Assembly (NCBI GenBank): GCA_964036045.1
Contig: OZ038379.1
Coordinates: 111,050,611 to 111,114,610 of the forward strand
Direction: 5' to 3'
Length of the DNA stretch: 64,000 nt
Origin: Eutreptiella sp. 'Long Island Sound 2002'
Taxonomy: Eukaryota; Euglenozoa; Euglenophyceae; Eutreptiales; Eutreptiaceae
Shown here in pieces: positions 41,556 to 53,397 of this stretch. Under the pieces are notes generated by a model. The model saw nothing but the letters and a program-made list of their open reading frames with translations. It did no database searches and had not been told where the DNA came from. Position 1 is the first letter of the stretch. Every line of letters begins with the position of its first letter. The position numbers were made by a program, and so were the translations under genes.

Positions 41556-42939
41556 GTCCCCCTGACCCCTCTAACAACTCAGGGGGAGCGCGGGGGCATC
41601 CCCTGGCCCCGTTAACAAACTAGAGGGACCGTGCCTGCGGGCATGTACATAGTCTAACCTCTGACCTTGGCCTTGTGGTTGCAGTGGTGAGTGTCGTGGC
41701 GGCTAGCAGGTGGCGTCGGCATGGCAACGGCGGTACTGCGCGGCGTCGTAGTGAAGAGTATGCAGTCGCCTCACCACTGTAACAGCTTACCCCTGGGGGG
41801 CACCAGTCCGGTCGGCTAGAGGCGAGGAGGGCAGGGGAGCGGCGTGCTGAGTGGTCCGGGGGGTGACGCGCGGGCCAATGCTATAAGTAGGCTCGCCACG
41901 TCGTCGGTGGGGGCCGAACCTGCGGCCTGGCCGCTGCTGTGGCGGAAGAGGCGCAACCACGGAAGCTGGCCAATCAGTGCAGGTAAGGGTCAAGGGTAGG
42001 CGCCAGGGCATAGTATGTGGGCCAGATGAGGTGCACCTGGTAACCACGGCCCGGGGCGAGCCTCTGGTGGGTACCCCTACAGGGGGTCGATAACCAAGCT
42101 ACGGCACCCACCAGCCCGAATCCCAGCCAGCGATATTCACGGGTTGCGCCACTCCCGTCGCAAAGCGGCCGGCGTCCCCCCCTGTAGACCCTCAAGATAT
42201 ATTATATGTGGGCAAGTGAATGCCTCGATGCAGACTGGGCGCTGGCCCCTGACATGGGGTGCCAGCATGGTATATATCTGGGGTGTGGGGGCAGCACGGG
42301 GCCACGGGGACGTGGAGTTGGTAACGTGTTTCTGTACTATACTAGGGGGCTGGTGCGGTGGGAAGATGGCGTACAATGTGGAGACATGGGGGCGATGACA
42401 GCTGAGGGCCAGGCTAGGCTGGAGCCTCCCAGAAATCCTGGCTGTGCACATACAGGCTAGTGCGTGCTGGCAGAGGGATACGTGGAGTCGGGGGTGGTGG
42501 GCAGTTTCGAGGACGCGGAAGACAATGGATTACGTGGGGTCATGGGTGTTGGGTGTCTCCACAGTGGCGGGGCAACGTGAACGATGGAGGGACAGCTCTC
42601 GCTTCGCCGCATGCATGCTGCTTTGTTCCTTGGTTGCTGCATTGCAACGGACAGAGGTGCCCTTGCTTTCTACTTGTTGCGATGCTGCTGCGCTGCTTTG
42701 CCTTGCCCCCTTACCCCCGGCGAACAAACGGGCCAGCGTCCGTCGCCGTTGCTAATGCTAACGCTTTGCAGTTGCCACTGCCCCCAAAGCCTGGTTGCCC
42801 GGTATCCCCGGTCCTCTGGGTCCTCCGTCATGCTGTGGGCCACCTCAGGCAGCCCTGGGACCCACGGGATCGAGCGAGGCAGGAACCACCTGTTGGCGCG
42901 AGATGCCCGGTAACTCCAGTAGACGGCATGATAAGTGGT

Positions 42940-42954
42940 TATGACTATGACTAT

Positions 42955-42957
<3 letters not shown>
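42940..42957 (+). repeat. 3' tail of the LINE: (TATGAC)x3
   Basis: Three exact TATGAC hexamers followed directly by (AT)n. Many non-LTR elements end in short tandem repeats rather than poly-A, so this is the likely 3' terminus and perhaps the part that pairs with a TA-repeat target. Confidence 0.6.

Positions 42958-43032
<75 letters not shown>
42958..43032. repeat. (AT)n microsatellite, right flank of LINE copy 2
   Basis: About 75 bp of AT repeat between the LINE 3' tail and the first base of MITE-2. Confidence 0.97.
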
Positions 43033-43036
<4 letters not shown>

Positions 43037-43612
43037 CAAGGCGGGTGGGCCCCCCCCCCCCACCCGGCCCCACCCGCCGGGCTTTGGTTGGGACCAAAGA
43101 CCCCCCCCCCCTATTTTTGGGTCGAGAAATTCAAAGAAAGAGGAATTGGAGTGATTGGAGACGGTGGTGGGCCGCTATGACCCTTCAAAGTTGCTAAAAA
43201 TAGGTATTTCTTACCGAGTGACATCATCCCCAAAAATAGCCTCAAAATCCTAAAAATAGCCCTCTTCACGGCACAAAACCCACAAAACCCCCAGCCTATT
43301 GCTGTCAATGCCTTCATTTGGATCCATTCATCACCCTTTTGCCCCACTAGGGGCAGGGGAAGGGCCACCTACACCCCAGCGTACCAATTTTCCAGCCAAC
43401 CTTGCATATTTTGGGGATGATGTCACTCAGTAAGAAACACCTATTTTTTGCAACTTTGAAGTGTCATAGCGGCCCACCACCGTCTCCAATCACTCTAATT
43501 CCTCTTTTTTTGAATTTCTCAACCCCAAAATAGGGGGGGGAGGGTCCTTGGCCCCAACCCAACCCCGGCCGGTGGGTCCGTGGAGGGGGGGGGGGGCCAC
43601 CCGCCTTATGCC
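43033..43612. mobile_element. MITE-2: 580-bp element with long inverted repeats
   Basis: It begins GGCACAAGGCGGGTGG and ends with the complement of GGCATAAGGCGGGTGG (15 of 16 match). The inverted similarity extends about 200 bp inward: blocks for GGAATTGGAGTGATTGGAGA, the GGCCCACCACCG region and the TCACTCGGTAAGAAATACC region are mirrored. It is flanked on both sides by (AT)n. No coding capacity; presumably a non-autonomous DNA transposon with TA as its target. Confidence 0.8.
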
Positions 43613-43829
<217 letters not shown>

Positions 43830-45477
43830 CCTCTAATCTACACCCCTCCCCCCAACTCTAGGTGGCTCCAACGTACGGCTCCAAAGTACGTGCGAATGGC
43901 ACAAATTGTTGCATACATGTGGCGGAAGGGGCTACACTCGGTCAAAACGGGCTCAAAATGGGCTGATTTCACTTGTTTGTGCACCCCCAATGGTCCAATA
44001 TCAAATTTGGAAAAACGCGTTTTTGACCCAGTATTGACCCGTTTTTGGTCCCAAAACAGCCCGTTTTCACAACATTCTGACATTCTCCATGGGCCAAAAC
44101 ACTTCACCACGGGCTCGAAACAGGCTAAAAACACTTGGTTGAGCATGCCAAATGGTCTAGGATCACTTTTGGAAAAACACGTTTTTGACCCAGTTTTGAC
44201 CCATTTTCTGTCCCACAACGGCCCATTTTCAAGGCATTTTGGGATTTTCCATGGGCCAAAACACGTGATCTCGCGCTCGAAATGGGCTAAAAACATTTGT
44301 TTGAGCATCCCAAATGGTGCACGATCACTTTTGGAAAAATGCATTTTTGACCCATCTTTGACCCACTTTTGGTCTTGAGATGGCCCATTTTCAAGGCATT
44401 TTGGGATTTTCCATGGCCCAAACCGTGCCACCACGGCCTTGAAACGGCCTAAAGAAACTTGTTTGAGCATCCCAAGTGGTCAAGGAAAAACTTTGGAAAA
44501 AACCATCTTTTTTTGCCCCGGGGACCGTAGGACCCAACGTTGGCCCCCACCGTGCGCGGACCGAGCTGCCCTCCGGCTCCACCAAGTGAGCACTAGTACA
44601 AGGGTCTAGGCGTCTCGTTGCGCCATTCTGAGGCTTGGAAACCACAAAAAGTGGGGGGTTGTGGGTGGACTAGGTGCCCTCGGAATTCGGTTTTGAGCCA
44701 CGTAGCCCAAGATACGGCCCGTTTGTGGGTTCCGGCCTGTTTGACACAAACAACGCACATTCACGCCATTTTTGGCCATTTGTGGCGCGTTTCTAGGACA
44801 TATTGCGGAGCTAGAGGGCAAGAAAGGCCCTTTGTCACGGGGCAATGGAGGTGCACGGGGAGTGTAGCAATTGTTTCCCTTACTTTGTCTGTTTTGAGTG
44901 GGTTTTGGGGCCGTTTGGGGCGAAAAAAGGCTGTTTTGGGGTGCGGGGCCCGGGGCGAAAAAAATGATTTTTTTCAAAGTTTTTCCTAGACCACTTGGGA
45001 TGCTCAAACAAGTGTTTTTCGGCCGTTTTGAGCCCCTGGTGGCGCGCTTTGGGTCATGGAAAATCCCAAAATGCCTTGAAAATGAGCCGTTTGGGGACCA
45101 AAAATGGGTCAAAACGGGGTCAAAAACGTGTTTTTCCAAAAGTGATCCTAGACCATTTGGGATGCTGAAACAAATGATTTTAGCCCATTTTCAGCGCGAG
45201 ATCACGTGTTTTGGCCCATGGAAAATCCCAAAACGTCTTGAATATGGGCTGGTTTGGGACCAAAAATGGGTCAAAAATGGGTCCAAAACACATTTTTCCA
45301 AAATTGATCCTGGACCATTTGGCATGCTCAAACAAATGTTTTGCGCCCATTTTGAGCCCGTTTTGACCGAGTTCAGCCCCTTCAGCCACACGTATGCTCC
45401 AAATTGTACACTTCGCACGTATCTTAGAGCCGTATGACGGAGCCACCTAGAGTGGGGAGAGTGGTGTAGATTAGAGA

Positions 45478-45478
<1 letters not shown>
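43830..45478. mobile_element. MITE-1 unit A, fold-back form with two left ends
   Basis: It starts CCTCTAATCTACACCCCTCC and ends with the inverse of the same left terminus (GTGTAGATTAGAG). The first about 1.1 kb is in left-to-right orientation with about three internal 162-bp repeats. Near 44945 (GGGGCCCGGGG) it switches to the inverse of the left arm, so arms of roughly 530 bp could fold back. It lacks a normal right end, which suggests recombination between two opposed units or a fold-back derivative. Confidence 0.75.
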
Positions 45479-45575
<97 letters not shown>

Positions 45576-45577
45576 TA
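45479..45577. repeat. (CA)n(TA)n microsatellite
   Basis: About 85 bp of CA repeat followed by a short TA tract, between the left end of unit A and the right end of unit B. Confidence 0.96.
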
Positions 45578-46769
45578 CTACACCCCTCTCCCCTTAAATT
45601 TAGCTAACAACAAGCAACAACAAGCAACAACAACAACACGTCTCCGTGCCGTTTTGGCCATTGCTCCGTCCCAACGCTTCGGATCTTTTCCCCATGTAGC
45701 CATCTTGAAGCCTAGGTGGTGCCCTTCCCAAATCCAACTTTTGAGCCAAAAACTCACCGGTGGCGGCCCGGGGCGGTGGTGCCAAGTCGGGAGGTGCCCT
45801 CCCAAAACTGCGCAGTTTTGGGCCAAAAACAGCCATTTTTCGCCCAAAACAGCCCTAGTAAGGGTTGAAAACAGCCAAACGAAGGCAAACGGCTGCTACA
45901 CTGCATGTGCGGCTTCACTTTCTCGTGACCAAGGGACCTTTGGTGCCCTCTAACTCCACGATATGTCCGAGAAACGGCCCAAAAAGGCGCCAAAAAGCCC
46001 CGAAAACTGCGCAATGTGCACCAGCACCCCGAAACCAAGAACGGGCCGTATCTTGGGCTACCTGGCTCAAAACCGAGTTCCGAGGGCACCTAGTCCACCC
46101 GGAACCCCCCACTTTTTGTGGTTTCCAGGCCTCAGAATCGCCCAACGAGACACGTAGACCCCCGTACCAGTGGTCACTTGGTGCAGCCGGAGGGCCGGCC
46201 AGCCCACGCACAGTGGGGGCCAACGGTGGGTCCACCAGGGTCCCCGTGGCGAAAAAAATGATTTTTTCCAAAGTTGTTCCTAGACCACTTGGGATGCTCA
46301 AACAAGTGTTTTGAGGCCGTTTTGAGCCCGTGGTGGCGTGGTTTGGGCCATGGAAAATCCCAAAATGCCTTGAAAATGGGCCTTTTTGGGACAAACAATG
46401 GGGCAAAAATGGGTCAAAAACGCATTTTTCCAAAAGTGATGCTGGACCATTTACGATGCTCGAACAAGTGGTTTTAGCCCATTTTGAGCCCGTGGCGACG
46501 GGTTTTGGCCCATGGAAAATCCCAAAATGCCTTGAATATGGGCCATTTTCGTACCAAAAATGGGTCAAAAATGGGTCAAAAACGCGTTTTTCCAAAAGTG
46601 ATCCCGGACCATTTGGGATGCTCAAACAAGTGTTTTTAGCCCGTTTTGAGCCCGTTTTGACCGAGTTTAGCCCCTTCCACCACATGTATGCACCACTTTG
46701 TGCCCTTCGCACGTACCTTAGAGCCGTGTGGTGGAGCCACCTAGAGTTGGGAGAGGGGTGTAGATTGGA

Positions 46770-46771
<2 letters not shown>
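45578..46771 (-). mobile_element. MITE-1 unit B, full length, inverted
   Basis: About 1.19 kb from CTACACCCCTCTCCCC (right terminus, inverted) to GGGAGAGGGGTGTAG (left terminus, inverted), giving 15-bp terminal inverted repeats. It contains the CAACAAGCAA stretch beside the right end, the conserved core and about two 162-bp repeats beside the left end. No transposase-like ORF. Confidence 0.82.

Positions 46772-46813
<42 letters not shown>
46772..46813. repeat. (AT)n microsatellite
   Basis: About 42 bp of AT between the left ends of units B and C. Confidence 0.95.
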
Positions 46814-46815
<2 letters not shown>

Positions 46816-47902
46816 TCTAATCTACACCCCTCCCCCCAACCCTAGGTGGCTCCACAATATGGCTCTAAGACGTGCGTAGTGCAAACCTTGGTGCTTACTG
46901 ACGAGACGGGTCACACTTGGTCAAAAATGTCTTAAAATGGGCTTTTGGACCTTAGAGGGACCAAAGGTTCAAATTGGGCTCAAAATGGGCTCATGTCACT
47001 TGTTTGTGCATTCGAATTGGTCAACGATCACTTTTGGAAAATGTGTTTTTGACCCATTGTTCACCCATTTTTGGACCCAAATCGGCCGATTTTCAAGGCG
47101 TTTTGGGACTTTCCATGGGCCAAAATGCGTCACCACATGCCCAAAACGGGCTAAACACACTTGGTTGAGCATCCCAAGTGGTATAGGATCACTTTTGGAA
47201 AACATCCTTTTTTTGGCCCCCGGGACCCTGGTGGACCCACTGTTTGACCCCACCGTGCGCGGCCCAGGCTTCCCTATGGATCAACCAAGTGACCACTGGT
47301 ACGGGGGTCTCGCCGTCTCGTTGGGCGATTCCGAGGCTTGGAAACCACAAAAAGTGGGGGGTTGCAGGTGGCGTACGTGCCCTCGAAATTCGGTTTTGCC
47401 CCACATAGCCCAAGATACAACCCATTGTTGGTTTTGGGGATGGTTGACACAAACAACGCACATTTTGGGCCCTTTTTAGCAATTTTTGGGCTGTTTCTTG
47501 GACATATCGTGGAGTTAGAGGGTAACAAAGGGCTCTTTGTCACGGGGCAATCAAGGCGCACGTGCAGTTTATCCACCGTCTCCCTTCATTTGGCCGTTTT
47601 GACCAGGTTCTAGTGCTCTCTTGGGTAAAAAAAATGCCTGTTTTTGGCAAAAAATGGCGCACTCTGGGAGGGCACCTCCCGACTTGGCACCTACGCCCTG
47701 GGCTGCCACCGGTGAGTGAGGGGCTGAAACTTTGGATTTGGGAAGGCCATGTGTCAATGTGGAAGATGGCTAGAGTAGAGTAGAGCTCGAAGTGTTGGAA
47801 CGGAGTAATGGGCAAAACGGAAAGGAGAAGTGTTGCTTGCTTGTTGCTTGATGCTTGCTTGCTTGCTTGTTGTTAGCTACATTTAAGGGGAGAGGGGTGT
47901 AG
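46814..47902 (+). mobile_element. MITE-1 unit C, full length
   Basis: It runs from CCTCTAATCTACACCCC to GGGGAGAGGGGTGTAG, then a short AT tract. It has a variant left half: the GGCTCCAC block and a GGACCTTAGAGGGACC segment that reappears in fragment H. Units B and C lie head to head across an AT tract. Confidence 0.8.
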
Positions 47903-48495
47903 TAATATATATCATCTTTTTTCTTTTGTTTCTTTTGCACTCATGACTATACACTCCAACAAGTGTTGTCAGGAATGAATCAGCAGTGACAAACAAGGGA
48001 CCAAATGTTGGCTTGACAGTGGATCTTCACGCCCTCCTCTACAAAATGCATCGGATCAGTTTGGCCTCCATACTGAGACCATGCTGCACGTGCTTGTGCC
48101 CAAACCAATCAAAAAGCGGCCCCCAACTGCCTTCCTGCAATACCAAAGGTGTTTTTGCAGAAGTGCTCACATCTTTGTCACACAAGAAACAAGCAGAAGG
48201 CACCAAAGTACTCAGCACCTACCAGCAGTCAACAAGCAGCCAGAAGCGGCACCAATCATCAAAAATGCAGCAACAGGCATGAAACAACCGGGAACAGCAT
48301 ACTCCGAAGTATGTACCGCTTTTACACCGGTGACATAAGGGACGGCAAGGGGTAATAACCCAACCACCAGGAACGGCCAGACAGCCGGTGACAAACAATC
48401 GGTATGTACACAGGTTGTTGCTTGTCGCTGACTCCTTTGCTGATCAGTTGCTTGGTGCCTTTCGGTTTGCAAAAGGATTTGGTGACAATCCGTTG
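47903..48495. other. No recognisable feature
   Basis: Mid-GC sequence after a short AT tract. Short frames on both strands have no domain signals. It could be intron or 3' sequence of the minus-strand VPS13-like gene. Confidence 0.4.
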
Positions 48496-48524
48496 CTAAG
48501 GCTTGGGCAAGCACGAGTAAGTAG

Positions 48525-48690
48525 GGGGGAGACCGTCAGATTGCTGCAACGACAGTGCGAGCCACAGCTCTGCGTCAGGCCCCACTGCAGTGACGTCTGC
48601 GCGGCCATCAGGAGGGATATCGAGGACGGCCACGGGGAACAGGTCCGACGCCGACTTCAATTTGAAGATGCGGTCCGCTTGTGCCTTTAA
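48525..48690 (-). CDS. Possible VPS13-like exon (weak)
   Basis: A minus-strand open segment inside a 105-codon frame (48813-48496). The part with DLFPVAVLDIPP and AELWLALSLQQ alternates hydrophobic and polar residues like the beta-rich VAB region of VPS13 proteins. It lies downstream, in gene order, of the stronger exon at 49.5-49.9 kb. Splice borders are unclear, so the coordinates are approximate. It may be chance. Confidence 0.25.
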
Positions 48691-49519
48691 ATAATCACGT
48701 CCCGTCATCAGTAGCTCCCGCCCGCTGCTAAGCAGCTCTCGTGGACCTGTACACATCGATATGGACGCCGTTCCCAAAACTGCAGGAACAACGGCAACGG
48801 CCTCATACCGCATACATTCTCAGCACCAGAAGAGCCCAGAATGTCCAAAGTGTGTCTCCTGTTAAAGCAATCGGCCAACGTCCAATGGAGCAGTTGATGG
48901 ATTTTTGTACGGTGCACCTTTGTGAAAAAAGGTTCTGCCTGAGACGATGTTTCTTGCTGCGTGCTGCTGTTTGTATGGCCCTGTTTTCTGAACTTTGTTT
49001 GAATACTATCCCACCCCTGATGAAATGTCTTCAGAACTGAGAGCCATCTGGAGACTTCAGTTTGCATTTTAGTACGATCCAATCAACACTGTGCAAGGGT
49101 CTGCTGCATGACAGTGATGAAGCCAGGGCCTGGACCACAGGACATTGCAAAATAATCACCGAGTGTTGGGGGGGGGGGGCTTTTTGTGGCCATGGCATTC
49201 GAGGAGGATGATCATATTCCCCAAGCAGCAGCGCACACAGGGCCTGGAGTCCTTCGTTACTAGGCACCCTGAGGTGCTTACCTTGGCTTCCAGCAATGTT
49301 ATTCCTTGTGTCACAAACCATATGCCGCAGGGACAACGGTCACCCATCGCCAGGCCTTTATCATACGTTGGTGGGCAGGCAGACAGGTATGCTGCAGGGC
49401 ACACAGAGTATGCACGGCAGGGGCCCGTTTGCGTGCACAACCTGTCAGCAGCTGCCGGCCACCAGCCAAGAGGTCTGGGCCGATCCAACGCGGAGGTGGT
49501 GGTGGGGCTCTGCGGTTGA

Positions 49520-49940
49520 AAAAAATGAACGTTGTGTTCAGGCCCAAGCGATTGACGACTTGGAAAGTTGGGTCCAGCGTGAGGCTTACGTCGCCACTCT
49601 CATCCATGGCCACGCTCAGTGTGCAGACCCACAGGCTCTGTTCTGCTCGCGGGTCCTGCGCCAGGCACCGGACCGTGTGCCGCATGGGCAGGCTATGGAT
49701 AAGCTGGGAGTACGAGAGCGGCAATTCCTCGCAAGCGTACTGCGGGTCAGGGGCAGTGTCAGAGTGGTACAAAGGAGTGACGCGCACCGGCAGGTTGTAC
49801 ACCTCCGGCAGTATGCCCAGCCGGCCCCCTTCGCCGGACACTATCCCCAGGCCATGGCAAAATACGGCAGTGCACAGGTTGTTGACGACTGTTGTGCGTG
49901 GGCGTATCACAATCATTCTGGCCTGGCCCTCCCATGTCAC
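49520..49940 (-). CDS. VPS13-like VAB-domain exon (partial gene)
   Basis: Minus-strand frame after a plausible acceptor (TCCACAG at 49947-49941). It contains RMIVIRPRTTVVNN and SLTLDPTFQVVNRLGLN, which fit the repeated P-R/Y-x-VVN-x-L pattern of the VPS13 adaptor-binding (VAB) repeats. VPS13 proteins are long bridge-like lipid-transfer proteins at membrane contact sites. The segment lies after the 53.4-54.1 kb exon in gene order, as it should in VPS13. The lower boundary is uncertain; a poly-pyrimidine/AG stretch sits near 49513-49530. The family assignment rests on motif pattern only. Confidence 0.45.
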
Positions 49941-50219
49941 CTGTGGATTTGCATTGCGAGGGGCGTGTGCGGGAATGGTGCAGAGGGCCCTAGGCCTTTC
50001 CCCTTCGCTAGTTGCTCATGCCAAACGCAGACCTTGTCCATTGATTGTCATTCACTCTGTAGTGGCCCACCTGCACCTGACCCAGCAATTGCAGCACCAC
50101 TCAGAGGCTTGCACTCTCAGGCTCTTCTATGCCAAATGAGGGGCCTCAATCAGGACCTGTTGTGGTTGGCAGCTCTGTATTCCGGGCAACCTTGCATGCC
50201 TATCCTATGATGCCGAAGA

Positions 50220-52480
50220 ATCAGCATTGGAGGATAGGCAGTGGGACTTGACTTGCTTTGATTGAATTTGCTTGGAAAGGACAGGGTAGCATGGCATGGG
50301 TCGGGATTGAATAGGAATGGGTCACATATCCACAGATGGAGTGTCAGGTCCCATCATGTCTTACTCCTCCCACCCTCCCGCCCTCAGAGAACCCCTTGCA
50401 TAGCGCGCACTGCATGCTACGTTTAAGTCCGACTGTCCAAGAAATCCTTCAAATTGACCCCTTTCCTACCCCCCCCCCCCAAACAAGCCTCTGAGGAACC
50501 CACTGTTGTCCCTAACTTCCCTGAGGCCAAAAGAACATGCAGCATGGACAACATAAGAATCATATTGTGCAATTTGTGCACTTCTTCCAAAATGTACATA
50601 ACACCTCGAATATTTGCAAATGGTTCAAGGAATGCCTTACTAATTATTCAACCACTCAACCAGTACGACCTTGTCACACATGTGTGTGTCAATACAATCA
50701 GAAAATATGGTGCCTCATACTTGTTGGAAGAAGAGAATTTCTCAACATTGGCCTTGTTGCAACAAAGCACACAAACAACATCGTCTATCCCATACATGTG
50801 TAGGTATGTGTTGCCATGGGCCATATAGAGGGCACCGTACTTGCACACAAATCAGAAAAAACTGTAAATGCAAACACACGCACACGCACTTGCACGCAAC
50901 ACCAATTACACTCCATATGCTCCTTACAATACCGCAATGCCAACATCATGCAAACAAGGGCTCAATGCATGCCTCATAGAACGCATGAATATCATCCTCT
51001 TCTTGTTGGCGATCAATTGGGGTCTTGCGGCCAATAAATGGCATCACTACATGGAGGCATCCCTTTTCAGCACCATCCATCAAACTGACCTCATGATCCA
51101 TGTCATGGCCCTTTGACCACTTAGGCCCTTGGCGATCCCATATAAATACGTCAGACGAGGACACAAGTGATAGAGGACAAATCCAAATCATTTTGCCTAA
51201 CCATCGATGGCAACCGTCACTTTGTATGCACAACTGTTTCCCTACTTTGGAGAGGAGGTATACACATCCATAGGGTGGCGTACGTTTCATGGAAGAAAAA
51301 GAAACGAAATAGATTCATCGTGCCATTATGAGTTGACACTGTTGTGCACAAATTGCATCAATGCCCATAGAACTGATGTGGGTACTCAATTGAATGCTTT
51401 GCACAACAGGTAATCCACCATATGACATCCCCCCTTTTTGTGGGTCAAGAGGATGGGCTTGCTGACTCTTCTCATGTGGCTGGAAGACCATCTCAAGGAT
51501 CCTATCTTCAGCTTGCTTGTTCACAGTTAGGGCAATGTCCCCAACCCGATGTTGGTGCAACACCATGACGCCCCTGAGTAGCGATGACAACATTCCGAAA
51601 TTGTACTGTGAAAAGGCAGGACAAACATAGAAGGCCTGAGAGAGAGCACTTGAAAAATGTGTCACCTCAATACCGGGCTTGGAGTGCCCTTCATCTTTGC
51701 ATCAATGCCTTGCAAGATGAAGAAGATGAACACCATATTAAGCCATATTCTCTAAAATGGTTGGTGTGTAGGCATTGTCCGCTATGGCTAGTATCCCATT
51801 CCCATTCGGTTCATCAATGAATCACATCTGGATTTTCAACAATTACCGTTTGTCATCAACCATTAAGCCATGGCACAAGTTGGGGGGATACAAACAAGTA
51901 AACCTGCAAGAGTAAGACTTTTAACCTTACCATTTGGTAATGGCTGAATTCTTGAATGCCCCAACAACATATTCCAAACACCTTGTTGTGGGTGACAGCC
52001 TTTCCACCACGCCATGTGGACTTAGCTTGTTGTCTACAAGGCCACTAGCCAATAGAGCGCTCCTTCTTCTGCCAGTTGGGGGCACTCTTTCATCCCTTGC
52101 TAGGCTTGGCAATGATAAGCCGTGTGGTTGTGGCCCACAGATGGGGCATTTTCGCGTATTGAGGGATGCTCCATAGTCGGGAAGCCGCTCATGGCTTCTT
52201 TGGCGAACTGCCCGTAACTATCCCCGTCTATCCCCGTAACTAATGTGACAGGATGATACAATGCTTTGTTTGATGTATGAATTAGCTGTATTTTAATAAG
52301 GCTACAACTCGCGAACGTACTCAAACTACTCAAGAGGCACCATTGTGAACGTACTCAAAGTACACGAGAGGCACAAACATCTCTTTTATTTTTTGAGGTG
52401 TGTGTTTCTATGTTGTTGTATTAGCAGTATATACTACACGCCCTTGGTTTGGCTAGACAGCCAAATAGTTGTAGTTCGTG
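50220..52480. other. No gene recognised; probable intron or intergenic
   Basis: AT-richer sequence. Two minus-strand frames (51665-51315, 116 codons; 51290-50946, 114 codons) are adjacent and could be one broken coding relic, but I recognise no domain. The rest shows only short frames. Confidence 0.35.
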
Positions 52481-52489
52481 CACACTGCC

Positions 52490-52690
52490 CAATGCACCCG
52501 GCCATAGAACCCAATTTAGCCGAATGCCACCCCAACCCGTCATCTTGTCCGGTTCAGTCCCAACCAACCCCATCCCAATCAATCGCAGACCTGTAGATGC
52601 ACTCCCATTCAATCCAACCCAATCCCATCCGATCCCATCCCATTCATACAATTAAACCTCCAATCTCCAATCTCCAATCCCATTCGGTCT
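52490..52690. repeat. CCCAATC/CCCATCC low-complexity tract
   Basis: Degenerate repeats of CCAACCCAATCCCATCC-like pentamers and heptamers, followed by CTCCAATCTCCAATC. Confidence 0.6.
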
Positions 52691-52859
52691 CCATCTCATC
52701 AAAGACTACCACAGTGCATGAGATGGGATGGAATGAAGATGAGGTACGGTGTGCAATGGGATGGGATGGGATAGCATGGCTTAGCCAGGGCGGTCCTTAA
52801 GGGGTGTGTTCCAAAACTGCAGTTTGGCAAAAAGACCGCGTGTAGCTCATATGTTCAAC

Positions 52860-53095
52860 CATGGTTGGTGGCGATCGGCGGTTGGTGGTTGGCAGTTGGT
52901 GGCGATGGGCAGTCGGCGGTCGGCGGTTAGTGGCGGCTGGTGGCGGTTGGCAGCAGTTGGTGGTTGGTGGTTGGTGGTCGTTGGTGGTTGGTGGTTGGCA
53001 GTTGGTGGCGGTTGGCAGCGGTCGGCGGTTGGTAGTTGGTGGTGGTGGCCGCCGTTGGTGGCGGTCGGCGGTCGGCGGTTGGTGGTCCCTGGGGC
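52860..53095. repeat. GGTTGGTGGC minisatellite
   Basis: About 235 bp of interleaved GGCGGTTGGTGG and GGTTGGCAGTTGGTGG units. The open frames over it on both strands follow from its composition. Similar GGCGGTCCTTAAGG boxes sit on both sides (near 52790 and 53093). Confidence 0.8.
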
Positions 53096-53154
53096 GGTCC
53101 TTAAGGGCGGTCCTTAGCAAAAAAAAAAAATTGGTTCCTTAAGAACCCCCCCTG

Positions 53155-53285
53155 GGCATAGCATGGCATGGCATGGCATGGGATGGCATGGCATGGAATG
53201 CGATGGGATGGATTGCGATGGGATGCGATGGGATAGGATGGCGTGGCATGGCATGGCATGGCATGGCATGGCATGGCATGGGATG
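53155..53285. repeat. (GGCAT)n pentanucleotide array
   Basis: Mostly GGCAT, with GGGAT and GCGAT variants, over about 130 bp. Confidence 0.85.
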
Positions 53286-53397
53286 CATGAGCAGGTCTCA
53301 TCTGGGTCATAGTAGACACCCAGCTACCTCCAGCAGTGGTGCGACTATGTGAGTAGGATCGCCCATGGTGCAACTATGCAAGTAGGATCGCCCATAC

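Larger units (their letters stand above)
40697..42957 (+). other. 3' UTR of LINE copy 2 (complete)
   Basis: About 2.26 kb, colinear with copy 1 19154-21093 at +21543, plus 322 bp that fall in copy 1's gap. It holds the minisatellite at 41278-41555, the CCAAT/TATA-like block at 41875-41889, and the terminal TATGAC units. No poly-A tail. Confidence 0.75.

Noticed and set aside
45191-45565. Cys-Val repeat frame over (CA)n and similar Tyr-Ile-His-Thr frames at 61028-61248
   Set aside because: Microsatellite translation, no biological frame.
52806-53117. Gly/Val/Trp-rich frame over the GGTTGGTGGC minisatellite
   Set aside because: Open only because the repeat lacks stops; both strands are open.
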